This document shows, in pieces, positions 35,889-49,029 of a DNA stretch of 64,000 nt. The position numbers and the translations under genes were made by a program. The stretch is from Cyanoderma ruficeps. Its lineage: Eukaryota > Chordata > Aves > Passeriformes > Timaliidae. Under the pieces are notes generated by a model, which worked only from the letters and a program-made list of their open reading frames with translations, made no database searches and had not been told where the DNA came from. Position 1 is the first letter of the stretch. Each line of letters begins with the position of its first letter. The DNA lies in NCBI GenBank assembly GCA_008694505.1, contig VZDJ01004378.1, forward strand, positions 13,250,898 to 13,314,897. Direction: 5' to 3'.

Positions 35889-38800
35889 CCTTAAATATCA
35901 TTGTAACAATAGTAAGCAAAATTTATTGCAAATATGAATTGTAGTTTTAAATTTTATTATACCTCTGTAACTGTTGTAACAACTTCTTCTAAGGATTTAT
36001 TAACAGGGTAAATCTTACAAGACTTAGTAAACCAAAGGGGAAGTTCCATGCGTAAGTGAAGTATCATGCACAAATACAAAATGGGAACCACATGGAAGAA
36101 AGATCTAGTGGTGCATCGCGAACTATGTGTCAACAGTAACAATATAGGAAGCATTTTAGGGTATGTCACTTGGAGTTTTCCATGTGAGAGAAAGAAATAA
36201 TGTTCTGGTGAGGACTGAGATGAGGTAATATATCCCATTTGGAAGTCACATATTAAAGGAGAGGAATGGAATAGGCTACAAAAAGCTGGTAGCAAGGTCA
36301 GGAGGAGTTTGCTCTCTCGAAATGAATACCCAGTGTTGCAGTGCAGCAAGTAGCACTTGAAATTTTGTACAAAGCCATCCCATCGCCATTGGTAGGAGAA
36401 ACCAGTGAGTCCTAGCACACTGTGGTGTCATCTGGACTTTCTCCCCCCCACCTCCTGTCTGCTGCCTCTTGCTTTCCCAGCTATTGTATGCAACAAAATA
36501 AGCAAGCACTATCCCGGTAAGAAGTTGGCCAAACACGCATTGCACCACTTCCACAGCTTTCAAGTGGTTACTTGCAATAGCTATGTTTGCCAGTGAAGTC
36601 TGACTTTCCAAGCTGGAGCATCAAAGAGTAGGCTGGATCTGGCAGCAGCACACAGCCTGCAGATCTGAATGGGCTGAGGGCCAGCTACATCCCAGCAGCA
36701 GTTGCAACCAGCACCAGTCCTGTGCACCAGCTGGCCAGATTGGTGAACCAGTGGTCTGCAACTTTGCTTTGATCTTGTTAATATGAAATCAGAAGAAACT
36801 GCAAGGGATCCTGGCATGAATCATTTTGGGGAACCTTTTACAAGCAAAAGTTTCTGTGGCCTCTAGTACATCTCTGACATTCAGGCAACCTGGTCTGGGG
36901 AGTCTCTTAAATGGAGATGTCACCTTCCAAATACCCCTTTAGCTGCCAGTGAACACTGGGAAACTGAGGTTTGTCAATTTCTTAGTGGTCATGTCATGGC
37001 ACTTCTTTTGACCCTAAGCAGCTTTATCAAGTGGGTTTTCTGCTAGGGTAGGCTAAAATAACCCTCAGCATACATTTCCATAATATTGTCAGTTGTGAAG
37101 TTTTTCCTTTGTTGTTTTCCCTCACAAGTTTGAAGCCAAGTCCTCTCAGTAATTTCTCCCTTTCACTAACCTCTCTACACTCTTCAGTCTATCAAAGAAA
37201 ATACATACCAGGGCAGAGAGTTGCATATGTCGATTCTTCAGATACTTTCCTGGTAGTGTGCTGTAATCTCCAAAGAAGGAGCTTCTGGTTCAGAGATTTT
37301 CCTTGTGGTTGTGTTCTCTATTACTGTTCAGCTTGTGTAGAGGAAATAAATAGGATATAAGGGTGCAATGCTTTAGCACTGTCACAAGACAAATAGTTTA
37401 GTGTACAGTTCTCCTTGGACAGTACTGACCTCAGCATTAGAAAAAGCAATCTTCTAGAAAGATCCCAACAACACTGTCAGCTTCCTACCACATCTGAGAT
37501 ATGAGGATCTGAGGATGAGAAGGCACGGTGCCACAGTGTGGGATATTACGTACCTTGGTGCACACGTGCAGTGTCAAAATCAAAGCAGTACTATCACACA
37601 CGTGGTCAGCCTGGGCACAAGTCTAGCAGTGGTGATTAAGAAACCGTTATTTTCACTGAGTTGCAGACACTCAATAATTGAGTTATCCTTTGAGTGACTT
37701 ACAATCGGCAAAGTCTCCAAAAGGTTGGCTAAACTACTGTTACAGTATGAATTTCCCAGTTTCATCGGGGGATTGAAGAAAGAAGCTATAAACTAAAGTA
37801 AACAGGAAGAGGTTTGTTGATAATTTTAAACTTTTGGAAAATTACATCTTATTTTAATCATAATAAAAAAAATCCACCACAAATACACCATGTTACTACA
37901 GTAATATTTTTTGCTCTGATTTTTTGTTAGAAAAAACTGCTAATGATAAACACAAAATTACTTTTCTAGAATTTTGATAAAATCATGCATGCCCTTACTG
38001 AGTACCACATGTGAGTAATATTTCAGTTATTCCACTGATGTCACTGAGATGGAATTGAAAGTGCCAAAATTTTCAGTGATGGATATTTCACTGCAGCTGT
38101 GAGCAATGTGTTCCTCAGAGAGTAATTCTCCTGGGGCAATGTTAAACCCTGGACTTGCATCTTATTTGTAAAATAATACTATTTAAAAATAGGATCAAAA
38201 GAGATCTAGCCAAGAAACTTAGCCTTGTGTATATTTTAGTGTACAAATTAATATTAAATTATAAATAAATGTTCTTTTTACACATATATATCAATGCATG
38301 TCAGAAAAAATAAACCATAAAGTATGTTAAAATAAAATCAACAAGAAGAGAGCATTCAAAGTTAAAACTAAATGTGATTGTCTAAAAAATGTCAACAGCT
38401 AAATATAAAAGGGTAGAATTATGTTAAAAAAATTTAGGTATAGCTGCCTGACTTCTATTGCATTTTAATTTTCTTGAACTTATTCTACTGCTTTCCAAAT
38501 ACGTTATTCTCTGATTTTCTTAAACAGATAACAATAGGTGTATAATTAATTATAAAATATGTAAAAACAGTTCACACAAATGAATACCAGAGAAGCTGCT
38601 TTGCAAATGCAAATAATCCTTTGTTGTCCTTATTTAGGAGCATACACTAATCTCCAGGGTTGAAATGGACTTTTGAAAAACGTCGTTTATTCAAAGAGCA
38701 CTCGAGGCTCGGACACAGAACTGTAAGCCCAGTAAGATGGATGGCAAGAATCATTTCTGACCAGTTCACCTTCATGAACTAGGCTCGAGTGTTAGACTTG

Positions 38801-40834
38801 TAACAAAGTAGACCTGAATACAGTGGATGGGGAAAATCATTATAGCTGCAAGCATTCTGAGCATGTGTCCCTAGGCTGTCTCTAGTGCTTCTCCCTCAGC
38901 AGAGCAGGTGTGCCTGAACAGCCTTTTGCCTGTGGCCTGAGGACCTTCCCATACCTATAGACAACTTTTCAAGTTGACAGGGTGAGGTAGTGGAGAGCAA
39001 ACAGAATAAGTATCCCTGTGAATGGCTCCCCAGACCATTTTGTCAAGCAGCCAGTGGCTTCAGATTATCCCATCTGGCATACTGCCTGCTCAGACCTGCC
39101 CTAACCGCCCTTTCCACAGTGTGAGCACAGCTGCTTGTGGTGCCTTAGATGAAGCCAGATCATGACTTTTTTGTTAGAGTTCTTTTTAAACCGTCTCTGT
39201 TCATTGGTTTGTCATTTGGCCCCACAAATGATGCCAGCTGCCATAATATGAACCAGTGCAAGGCATTAGGGGTCCTACGTGCACCTTAAATGGTTGTTAC
39301 CACTGAAAAGAGCATGTCAAATATATTGTGCCCTACAGAGTACCAGTTAATGTGGTCGTAAGTCCAGTCTTTGTGCACCGAGTCTGAGTCTAGAAACATA
39401 ACAGTCCCCTGAACTTAAAAAACATCACTTTGCCTCTTCAAATGAATTAAATATTTTTTCCATAGATGACTTTGATCTTGAAGCTTTGCTGTCTCAAATG
39501 TTGTCTCCTCTGGTTTTGTTTTATGCAAGATCAGAATGGATTGATTAGTAGCTCAAAAAAAGCTAGTACAAGATTCTAAAGACAGCACTAAAAATCCTGC
39601 TGTCTAGTTTGGCAGAATGCAGCTGTGTATTCAAACCTGATCTGTCTCCAGTGTACACTTCCATTTAGCTTCAGCAATGCACAGGTGTGGTATTAATGAT
39701 CATGGAACTCGCAGTACAAGAAAAACAAGCTAATTTTCATAAGCCAGACATTCATTATGCCAGTAAGTAATGTGTAGGGTCTCAAAATTTGAAAAATAGT
39801 TGAAAACAAACCTGACAGCATCACGACTTGTACTTTAAGTTCTTCCATTCCTAGTGCTGTCTAAAACTTGTCTAAAGCCACAAAGTTTGCATGCATGCTA
39901 CAGTTCTTAAATGCATGATTTTGTCCTGGTTTCTTGATTTGAATGCTCAGACACCCATTTGTATATTGCACTGTAAATTCATATATATGTGTAAATACAT
40001 TTTATATGTACTTTTACTTTCTGTGCACATATTTAACTTCACGTACTGCATGTGTTTTTGTCACAAGTACAGTAGGTTCCAAGCACAGCTAGTGCAGTTT
40101 TCAACTGAGACTATCTCTTGTCAGCCTCAGGCTCAACAGCCTGGCAGGAAAACCTGCAAATCCTGCTGCACCCCACGGATTTCTGTGATTTGCAGTGTTG
40201 ATAGAAACATCCTCCTTGCTGAGGCGTTAGAAGTTCCCAGATGAGAAACCTTTGCTTCACTCTTCCAAACTCACCAAATTGTTATACAACTGCATCTTTG
40301 AGTCTCTTTGATGCTAAACTTGGAATATGTGTTATTGCCACACACACACAGTAAAAAACAAAACAAAACAAAACAAACCCCAAAAAAACAAACCATCAAG
40401 TAAGGAGGATAACACTGCAGCTAATGGATGTTTTATTGCATGGTTTAAAAAGGCTAATATCTCCACATGAAAGAAAAGGCAAGGCATTTCTCATCATCAG
40501 AAAGATGCTGTTCTGTCCCACAGTTAGTAGTATTATCTCATATTGTCTACCAGTGACCTTAACACAGTCCTACAGCTGCTGTGGATTTGGTGAATTATTT
40601 TGGGAACAAATTTGGTCCATTCTGGTAAATTGAGTGCTCAATAAACTGTATCACTAAATCTTATGTGGTAGGTTTGTGGTGGTAGTGTTGTTTGGAGCTT
40701 GTTTGTTTGTTTGTTTGGTGTGGTATGGCTTGGGATTTTTTCCCTTACTGATCTGTCACAGATCAGATTTTCAGCTGAAAACTTCTGTAGAGACAAAGGG
40801 TCTGGAGAGACACTGGTGAAAAATGTCCCGTAGG
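35889..40834. other. Intergenic DNA, no gene seen
   Basis: AT-rich, with a GC-richer stretch at about 36,600-36,740 and another at about 38,860-39,130 that I cannot assign. A (CA)n plus A/C-rich simple stretch lies at about 40,339-40,395. Open frames, including one of 153 codons on the minus strand at 35,957-36,418, show no domain or codon pattern that supports a gene. Confidence 0.65.
40339..40395. repeat. (CA)n followed by (AAAAC)n simple repeat
   Basis: About six CA units followed by AAAAC-type units and an A/C-rich tail. Confidence 0.88.
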
Positions 40835-40902
40835 ATCATAGAATTAGACTATCCTGAGCTGGAAAGGACCCACAAGGACCATCAAAGTCCAGCTCCTGAT
40901 GC
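40835..40902 (-). repeat. CR1 LINE 3'-terminal fragment
   Basis: Begins ATCATAGAATTAGACT and continues with GAGCTGGAAAGGACCCACAA and CATCAAAGTCCAGCTCCTG, the reversed terminal segment of avian CR1. The element is truncated to about 70 bp. Confidence 0.88.
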
Positions 40903-41627
40903 CAAGGCTTATCTTCCTTGTTTTCATTTAATCTTTTAAAGAATGGGTAAAAAAAAAAAGTGGTTTTTATATATTTATAACTAGTAAAGACAAAGGAGAG
41001 CAAACAATAAATGCAACTTGTAGATATTAGAAATAGAGACAAGAAGTAAAGTAGGCCTCCATTCTGCAAACAATTATAGAGCTGTTAGGGTCTTTTAATT
41101 CCAACAGTTTACTCCTATATCTAAAGTCACAAAAGACATGAGCACAGTGTTTTCTGGAGATTATTTGTACAACATGTTAAATCCATATATATAGTAAAGT
41201 GTACTTTGAAAATCAGATTGCTGTAAAGGAGACTACTTAGAATGCAAGAAAATGCAGACAAAGGTAGGTGTACAAGTGACAGACCAGACAAGTGCCCTGC
41301 TTTAGCTGACCACACAGCACAAGGGAAAGATTGACATCTGTTTCACCCAATGGGACATTTGCCACTTTCCTTTCATTAAATTCATGTGAAGATGTGGGTG
41401 TGACAAGCAGTTTAAGAAGCCTTTGCAAATTATGTTTGCTTTAAAGAGGCAGAGCACTCCTATGTTACATTGAATAATAATTCTAACTGGGCTTTTATAA
41501 GGTATTTATCTGCTATTTATTTGCTTTTTGAGGTTGCCTTCGACTGAGAGGTCATAAGAAGCTTTCAGGAGCCCTTTCCAATGCCCAGCAGTAATTAGAG
41601 CTGCAGGAGCAGCCCGATTAGCCCTTA

Positions 41628-41770
41628 CTCCCCCGGGGTGGGGGCCACGGAGGTGCCCGGGGCACTGAGAGCCAGCGGTGCCAGCCTGCTCACCCCGCGG
41701 ATGTCGCGATCCCTGCGGTGTCCTCCGGGACAGAGGAGTCCGGCCGCGCTCTCACTGAAGTCAACGAGGT
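41628..41770. promoter_or_regulatory. Orphan CpG-dense patch
   Basis: About 14 CpG dinucleotides in roughly 140 bp, including CCGCGG, GTCGCGA and GGCCGCG contexts, set in AT-rich DNA about 12.7 kb upstream of LRIG3. No gene start is visible beside it. It may be a small orphan CpG island acting as an enhancer or a non-coding RNA promoter. That role is inference. Confidence 0.45.
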
Positions 41771-42719
41771 GTTTGTTGCCTGTTACTGACAGAGTAAGAA
41801 AACCATGAAATGAAAAGTTCGGCCAGGCAGAATAGGTACGCAATAAAGGTGTTACCAGGCACTTTTTCCTGTCTGAAAGGAATTCTGTTTGTACAATTAA
41901 ACACACTTCAGATATTAGCTACTTTTGATTTTACAAACTCAGTGTTTAGAAGCTAATTAATCAGCGTATTAAATCGCACTAATCCTTCCAGAAAGCACCT
42001 TGGTAATTACTTCTTAAGAGCATCACTGGTAGATTCAAGCCTGTTTATTCCTCTAAGATCAGCACTGCAAAAAAGCTTTTAGCCTAGCGAAATGCTTGCA
42101 CCTTTTCATGTTAGCCGAAAGGGGTGTGTTAACACACCTGAAAGATGTGTTCTAACAAAACAGATGAGAGACCTGTTGTGAAGTATCAAGATGTTTATTG
42201 CCTAAGAAGGGGGGGGGGGGACCCTTTTAACACATTTTAGATGTTTCATTTTCAAATTAATTTAGTATGACAACAATATATGAAAGGAAATAGAATGAGA
42301 AAATTAGACCCATAAAAATTTTGAAGTCAATGGGGTGATTGTCACTGTTCGGATTTTTAAAAGCAGTCAACTTTTAATTTTTTTCCTTAAAGAATATAGC
42401 AAAATATAGTTAAAACAACTTCATTTACATACCTAAAGAAGCGTGGTAAAACCAACTGCACTTCAGGACTGCCAGGGCTCAGCCATGGCAGGTTTAAAGG
42501 AAACCCCTAGTAAGACTTATTGAGGGAGGAGATTATTATGAAAAGCAATTGTATCTCTGGTTGTGCTGGTGGGAAATTGCCTAGGAATATATTAATGAAG
42601 TGTTCCACTTTCTACCACTCTACCTCTGAACAGAAAGGACCTTATTTATTGGAACAAGGTTTTGCATTTAAGTAATGGGGAAAAAGAGCACTCAGACTTT
42701 TGTTAAGAGAGTCATTTAT

Positions 42720-42830
42720 ACAAAAAAAACCACAAACAAACCCACAATCACCCACCCCAAAAATAAAGCAAAGCAAAGCAAAAAACCCTACCCCAACCAA
42801 CCAACCAGAAAACCAAAACCCACAATGCAA
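42720..42830. repeat. C/A-rich low-complexity tract
   Basis: Almost no G or T, built of AAAC, CAAAG and CCAA units. It produces several stop-free frames that are not genes. Confidence 0.85.
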
Positions 42831-44949
42831 AATCAACAAGTACCAGTCAGGAACTTGCAGTCCTTCAGTTCTATCTAGTTTATTTCCTTGGTTTGTGACC
42901 AAATATCCTATCCATTAGACAGTGGGCAATGCCAGTGAAACAAATGGAAAACACATAATAAACCAACCCCTGCGCTTGGACTATGAACGGTGAATAGGCA
43001 GGTACCTGTTTACTTCATGCACAGACTTCTGAAAGGATGGAATTAATGGAAGGACTATGGCTTTATAGTCTGGTTTTATAGGAACTTATCAAAGCTGGAC
43101 AAAACATGTATTTTGCTTTCTTAATGAAATAAACGAGAAAAGTAACTTCCTTTGCTGTTTCTGAGTTGGAATTTTGTACCTGAGGCAATAGGACATTTTT
43201 TTCAAACCAAACGACCTATTCCCATTGTCCACAAAATAAATGTGGTAATTTTCAAGCCAAGAAAAGTCAAAGATATAAAACAGCTTAAAAAAGAGCTTTG
43301 CAGATAATCTACTGCCTCTCCAAAATAAACACGTAATAAAATAATAAGTAATAAATTCATATTAATTGCCCCATAACTGTGTATAGTAAATCAGGCCTCT
43401 CACTGAGGTGACATGGAGCTCTCTTGAGAATCACATTGCCTCTGGAGGTGTGAGCTCTTTTTTGGAATAATGTTGTCAAATGTCAATAAGAATAGACGTA
43501 GATAGGTATTTTGTGATTCTTTGATTAACAGGAATGAGGAAAGCTAGGGTCCAATTTAGACCTAATTCTTACTGGCCGCCACATAATAAGGCCAGCAGCT
43601 CTGGTTTGTGGGTGAAAGTGAAGTTATCTGTGCCTCAGGCTTTGAAGCAGGTATTAACTCTTCTTTGGATTTCCAATTGCAAATACTAGGGCTCATCAAG
43701 GGAAGCTCTTGTTACTAGCAGGTGGACTCCCTCCCCTTATGCTTTCCTTCTCCAAAACTTTGTATTATCCAGAGGCAGGAGTTTCTGAAGAATGAAGAGA
43801 CACAAGGTCATGGAAAGACTCTAGATGTCTGTAGACAAATCCAATAATTCTCACTTTTCTCCCTTATATAAGCAGAAAGGACTGTTGGCATCACGTAAAA
43901 TGGATGTTACAAGTCGATCAAAATTTTATGTACAGAAAAATAAAATTTGTATTTGAAAATGACTTGGAAAGGAAACTACCAATGTCCTCCTCCTTCTCTC
44001 CCTCTCTCTCACAAAATATAAAGAAAAAGAAAAGGAGAAAAAGAAAAATATTTAAAGGTGATGTATAGAATGAAGTCACTCAGAAAAAAGACTGAGTTTA
44101 TTTCTGCTTCAAGATAGTCAAGGACAGTGTACCACATACATTTTCTAGATTATTAACCTGGTAAATTCATCTTCCATTGGAAGGATACAGAAGGATAGCT
44201 TGAGCACAGAATTCTAGCATATATAAGTGAAAACTCATTTTCCACTGTGTTCAAATACTGTTGATTAAGTCACTTAGGCCCACAGCAGCAGTCAAGTACC
44301 TTAAATTGTTCCTAATTCCAACACTTACAAAGTCCTGCCTGAGTTTTGGTTGCAGAAGATCCCTAGTGCACATTTCACACTGCCTGGAGCAACATGCCAA
44401 GAACAGCTCCTTATTTTGCAAACAGTTAATTCACCAAGTGAGGATTCAGATATTCTTAAAGACTATAGTTACTTGTAGACAAACATCTGCAGCCAACATT
44501 TGAGAGACTTGTAGTGACTTTTTTAGACATCTCCCTGTATCTGTCAGTACTCCGCTGATTTTGTCATTTGGTTACTGTAAGTCTGCTTCAATGTAACGTA
44601 AACTCAAATACACATATAATAACTATGACTTAATAAGGGCTGCTTTCATACTACTTGTTTGCACCTCTGGATGAAGAAGGAAGAGTACTAGCTGCCTCCA
44701 GCATGACTGTCAGAGCAGTCTTGTGGATTATTGACAGACCCTGGGAAAATCCTCTCTTAGCACTAATGGAGAACATGAAGTCTGGATTGGAGGTGTTTCC
44801 AAGATGATGGTTTTGGAGAATGCAAAACTTAATACTTTTTTCAGAAAATATAAAGTCTTCATTGCATATTGTTTATAACTTCTCTCCACTGAGATAGTAT
44901 GAGCTCAGCATGTACTTCCATGAATAGCTTTGTTGTAAGGGAATGTCTG

Positions 44950-46820
44950 TTCACACCTTAGGAAACAACTGATGAACAGTTCTAGGCCATATCGCTTGAT
45001 TTGAGTTGTATGCACAGGTTCCTTTAGTAATTATATTCTCCGTGAAAGCTTTGTTATCCTGCTGGAGCCAGACTTCAAGAGTGCACAGGTGATCCAGGAA
45101 TTCATCCTCTCCCTTCACATCGTCATGGTTGTACTAGTCTTCTCTATGTGATTGTTTAGGTTCTATTTAATGTCATCTCTGGATTCCTGTTGAGGTTGTT
45201 TGCCATTATGTGATATTTGCAAATCTTGCAGAAAAATCAGAAGCACTGGGTGTCACTGACCAATGAGATCCTTGTAAAGTTCCTGGCATATACATGACGG
45301 AACTGCGTATGACAAGGTCACTGATAACTCTTCATTGCTTGTCTTGCCTACTGCAGGGCAATCTGCTATGTGTCACCCGTGCCCTTTGTTCCAATGCAGT
45401 TTAGGTTTTGCATTCTTAATCAAAAGTGCTTCTTGAGGGCTGTACTCAGATCTGCGGACCTGAATACATGGGCTTTGGGTCATCATACCCAATATTTTAT
45501 TGCTTTTTTTTTGTTCTGTCATTCATTCTCCTGCTAGTGTGAAACAAAAACATTGTTCTTTGATGCATTCTTTTCTGAGGTCTTTCATTGTGTGCTTGGT
45601 AACTGCTGTGACACTGTAAGATGTCTTGCAACTGTCTTCATTTGCTTACAAAGCACCTATTAGATGATAATTTGTGTTTAAGTTCCCTATTGACACTGAC
45701 TGATTAGTGTTCTACATGGGGCATGGAGGCCTGCTGTCTCAGCCAGTCAGGTTTGTTACACATCTTTCAAAGATCAAAAGAGTATCTGCCTGAATTTGTA
45801 AGTGAGAATCAGTGCACCCAAGTAGAAATGATGATAGGGAAGTGCAAAGAAGAAATAAGAAATTGTTGGTCAGAATGCTGTTAGGTCACAACACATCCAG
45901 AGCAACCAGTTGATAGGCTTCATAAGCAATACAGACTTCTTTGCCTATTACCTTAGTTTTGCCCTCCATTCAGTGCACTTCATAGAAAATGGAGTATTAA
46001 TCTGCTGCTATCGTGTAATTCCTGTAACTTTTACTAGTTAAAATATATATTACAGATCTCCTGTTGATTGCTTGACTAGGAATAATTTTTCATAAATCTG
46101 TGTATGCTACTGATTTAGCATTTCTGCTTGTGATGGGCCTCAGCTTATTTCAAACATGTGATGCAAGCTTTTGTGTCAGTTTCCAAATCCTCTGGAACTA
46201 CTGCTTTATCCTGCCTTTTTAAACAACACTCCATTTTATGGCTTTATCCATAATAGGGACTAATTTCCTGTGTTGTTTTCTCCTGAGATATGGCTGCCTC
46301 TGAAGTATGAACAGGCACTCTCAACAGACAAAGTATTTTATTTTGCAGATATTTTCTGCTTTATGGAGCTGTAAGGATGCTTGTCTCCAGAAGGCATGCT
46401 TTGATGTGTATCTCTGTCATTAGTAATCCTGTTGGTGAGTTGTTCCTTATCTTTGCAGTAGCCTCTTAGTAAGGTGAATTGCAACCTGTGGTGGTTTCTT
46501 TGTGATGGTTAATGATGATGAGAACATGCATCCCAATAACTCATCCCTTTCCAGAGAACGTGAACTTGGGATTTCATGCAGTGCTACTACTGCTCCGGAA
46601 AGTGCAACTCTAGCTGCCCTGTACATTGGGAGCATTTTCTCTCTCATCAAAGATCTGAAATTATATGATATTTTTTGAAAATTGTCTAAAAATCCTGGAT
46701 CAGGTCTATCAGTGACCTCATCACTGGATGCATTGCTGCTTTCTAAGCAGCAATGGAGATATAATGGAGTTCTGATTTTCATACTTTTAATATAGGTAAT
46801 TTTTTCCTGTCTTTGTTTTG
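44950..46820 (-). pseudogene. Possible decayed coding sequence, family unknown
   Basis: On the minus strand, several stretches read with fewer stops than AT-rich DNA should give, and with protein-like composition. One is a 111-codon frame at 46,447-46,782. Another is a frame over about 45,660-44,950 with roughly six stops in about 240 codons. No start, splice sites or domain can be recognised, and the frame shifts between blocks. It could be an old retrocopy, a transposon coding remnant or chance. I do not recognise a family. Confidence 0.2.
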
Positions 46821-47342
46821 CATTTCACAGTATGGAATTGTACCATCCCAGCCAAGATATTTGCAGTCAGTCTGTCTCTGTCTTGAATTTCTTTATCCTT
46901 GCTTGCCCTCTAGGAATTACTTCAGATTGGAATTTGAGGAAGGAAAGTTGGGTCCTTGATTGAAAAAAATCATTATTTTCTTAGATAGATTAAGAAATTA
47001 TCTAATTTCAAACCATTCATATTTTTTAATGTCATCACTTCCAGATGGGTCCATACTACTTTATTCTTACATAAATGGTGTATTTATAAAAAATATTTTA
47101 TAATCTTCTAGAATATGAACTGTTTCTGACAGAAAGTGAGGAATACCAAATACAGTGAAACTTCTGAATCACGGAGTAAAATCTTTCCTAGTTCAGAGGA
47201 AAGCAAAAGAAGTGCCATTACAGAGGTATATGAAACTGTCACATACAGCAGTAACAATTCCATTTTCCATGTGGGATATGCTTCCAGGATTTTACTCTCT
47301 CTGGTGTTAGCTGTGGTTTCCAGATGGAACTTTATTACTACT

Positions 47343-47409
47343 AGTATTAGTATTAGTATTAGTATTAGTATTAGTATTAGTATTAGTATTAGTATTAGTA
47401 TTAGTATTA
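47343..47409. repeat. (TAGTAT)n hexanucleotide microsatellite
   Basis: About 11 perfect copies of a 6-bp unit. Its frame gives a Ser-Ile repeat inside a 102-codon open frame, which is an artefact. Confidence 0.97.
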
Positions 47410-48104
47410 TTTTTTTTCTGGTTGTGTCGTTTCACTTAATATAAAATTACTTATTCCAGACAAGAAAATATGTCTCTTTTGCTCTGTGGAAAACATAATG
47501 GTTTACATTTTTTTTAAGTTTGGAAACACTGAACTGTTACTTGAACTTGTTTAATAAAGGGGAATTTCTGATATTGGCAAAGAATAATTCTGTGGTAATG
47601 TCTTTCTCTCTGCACTAAGGATTTAAGTTGCCCAAGATACTCAACACTTTGAAAGTACCATTAGCATTTCACTTTTCAGATTTCCATTTGTGCGAATATG
47701 AGAAAATGAAGGAATGTCTTTTTCTGGTTGGTTTCTTTGCAGAATTTCAGTGCCTCTTTTCTTCAGCTTGTTCTTTTAGCTCTGCATGTCCTTGTAACTT
47801 AAAACCAAAAGGGAAGTGAATAGTTTGAAAGAAAGATATTTGCTTAACAGCTAGTGGCTCCAGCTAAAAAATCTGCAGGGTCCCATTGCTCTCACATGCT
47901 GAGTGAGGCAGCCTGAGGTTTGATTGCAAACTTTATTTGCAATCAAACCTCAAACTGTGTATTTCTTACTTTAAATAGACACTTTTTTGAGACTTCGGTG
48001 GTGATTTTGGTAATGTTTTGGGTGCTTTATTCTACATTTTTCTAAGAAAATTAAGTTTAGCAGATTGAGCAGTCATTCCATATTTTTGTCTGTCGGGTTG
48101 TCAA
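47410..48104. other. Intergenic DNA with one perfect hairpin
   Basis: AT-rich, no gene seen. It contains the 17-bp inverted repeat at 47,914-47,952. Confidence 0.7.
47914..47952. repeat. Perfect inverted repeat, 17-bp stem
   Basis: TGAGGTTTGATTGCAAA at 47,914-47,930 and its exact reverse complement at 47,936-47,952, separated by the 5-nt loop CTTTA. Confidence 0.97.
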
Positions 48105-48190
48105 GGATTAGTGTTGCCCTGTGCAGAGCCAGGAGTTTGACTCAATGATCTTTGTGGCTCATTTCATTAAGTCAGATACTCTATGGTCAT
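48105..48190 (+). repeat. CR1 LINE 3'-terminal fragment
   Basis: GTGCAGAGCCAGGAGTTTGA, then CTCAATGATCTTTGTGG and a degenerate ATACTCTATGGTC end match the CR1 tail in forward orientation. Short and diverged. Confidence 0.75.
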
Positions 48191-49029
48191 CTCCTATCAC
48201 TTTGAACCTACTATCAGTTTTAACCAAGACATGGGTATTCAGTCCGTGGAATCAGAGCAGAGGTAGTCCAAAATGAATTTCCGAAGTATGTACAGCATCA
48301 GTTTTCTTCTACGTATCCGCAACAATTATTCATGTAGTGTGAATGCAACCACAGTTTTTTCTTTAATAAATGACTGTAAAAGTATCATTTTGGATCTCAC
48401 TTTGGGGCTAAATCAAGTCAATTTATGAGCAATTTTTAATAGGGTTCTGTTGTGTTCATTCTACCTAGCATCTGGCAAACCAGTTGTAGTTAAACTCTCA
48501 GTATTTGGGTATTTTCCCCTTTTCGATCACTCCACTGCAGTTGCTATAGGAACAGAGGGTATGTTAATGTAGTCGAATTAAAAATATTTTAGCCAGTTTC
48601 TTTTCTCTAAATTATTTTTATGGTAATAAATTTCAGGTCCATTTATAATAAGTATTCTATTATTGCTACCATAAAAGAATAAATCTGAATTATTCTAATG
48701 TCAGCAATCTTCAGGTATGTTGTGGAAGACACTTTTCCACCATAAAAAGTCTGTGATTCATAGTTTTTTTCATCCAAAAAAGACCCCAGGGGGGTTTTAG
48801 GACAGATTTTTGACTGTTTGAAGTATCTAGTTTGTGTGTGATTTAAACCTCCATCCTGAAGAAAGTAGAAGACTAATTTTGTTACAGTTAATATAACATC
48901 TTCCAAAAAGTTATTCAAATCACTTAAAATAATCTCCAGTCTCATCCAGGGAACATACCAATACAGTGTAAAATTCCCCATCCCAGGGGACGTACCTGGG
49001 TGTTCACACCTATACCTGAACATATATTA
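48191..49029. other. Intergenic DNA, no gene seen
   Basis: AT-rich. A 126-codon minus frame at 48,643-49,023 has no recognisable feature. Confidence 0.65.

Larger units (their letters stand above)
40903..44940. other. Intergenic DNA with simple repeats
   Basis: AT-rich and without a supportable gene. It includes the orphan CpG patch (41,628-41,770), a palindrome at 42,123-42,138, a run of G at about 42,209-42,220, a C/A-rich low-complexity tract at 42,720-42,830 and a pyrimidine-rich tract near 43,985-44,010. Confidence 0.65.

Noticed and set aside
35957..36418. 153-codon minus-strand frame
   Set aside because: No recognisable domain, no splice context and no supporting neighbours. Long for chance but not enough on its own.
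47136..47444. 102-codon frame with a Ser-Ile repeat
   Set aside because: The repeat is the translated hexanucleotide microsatellite; the rest has no feature.
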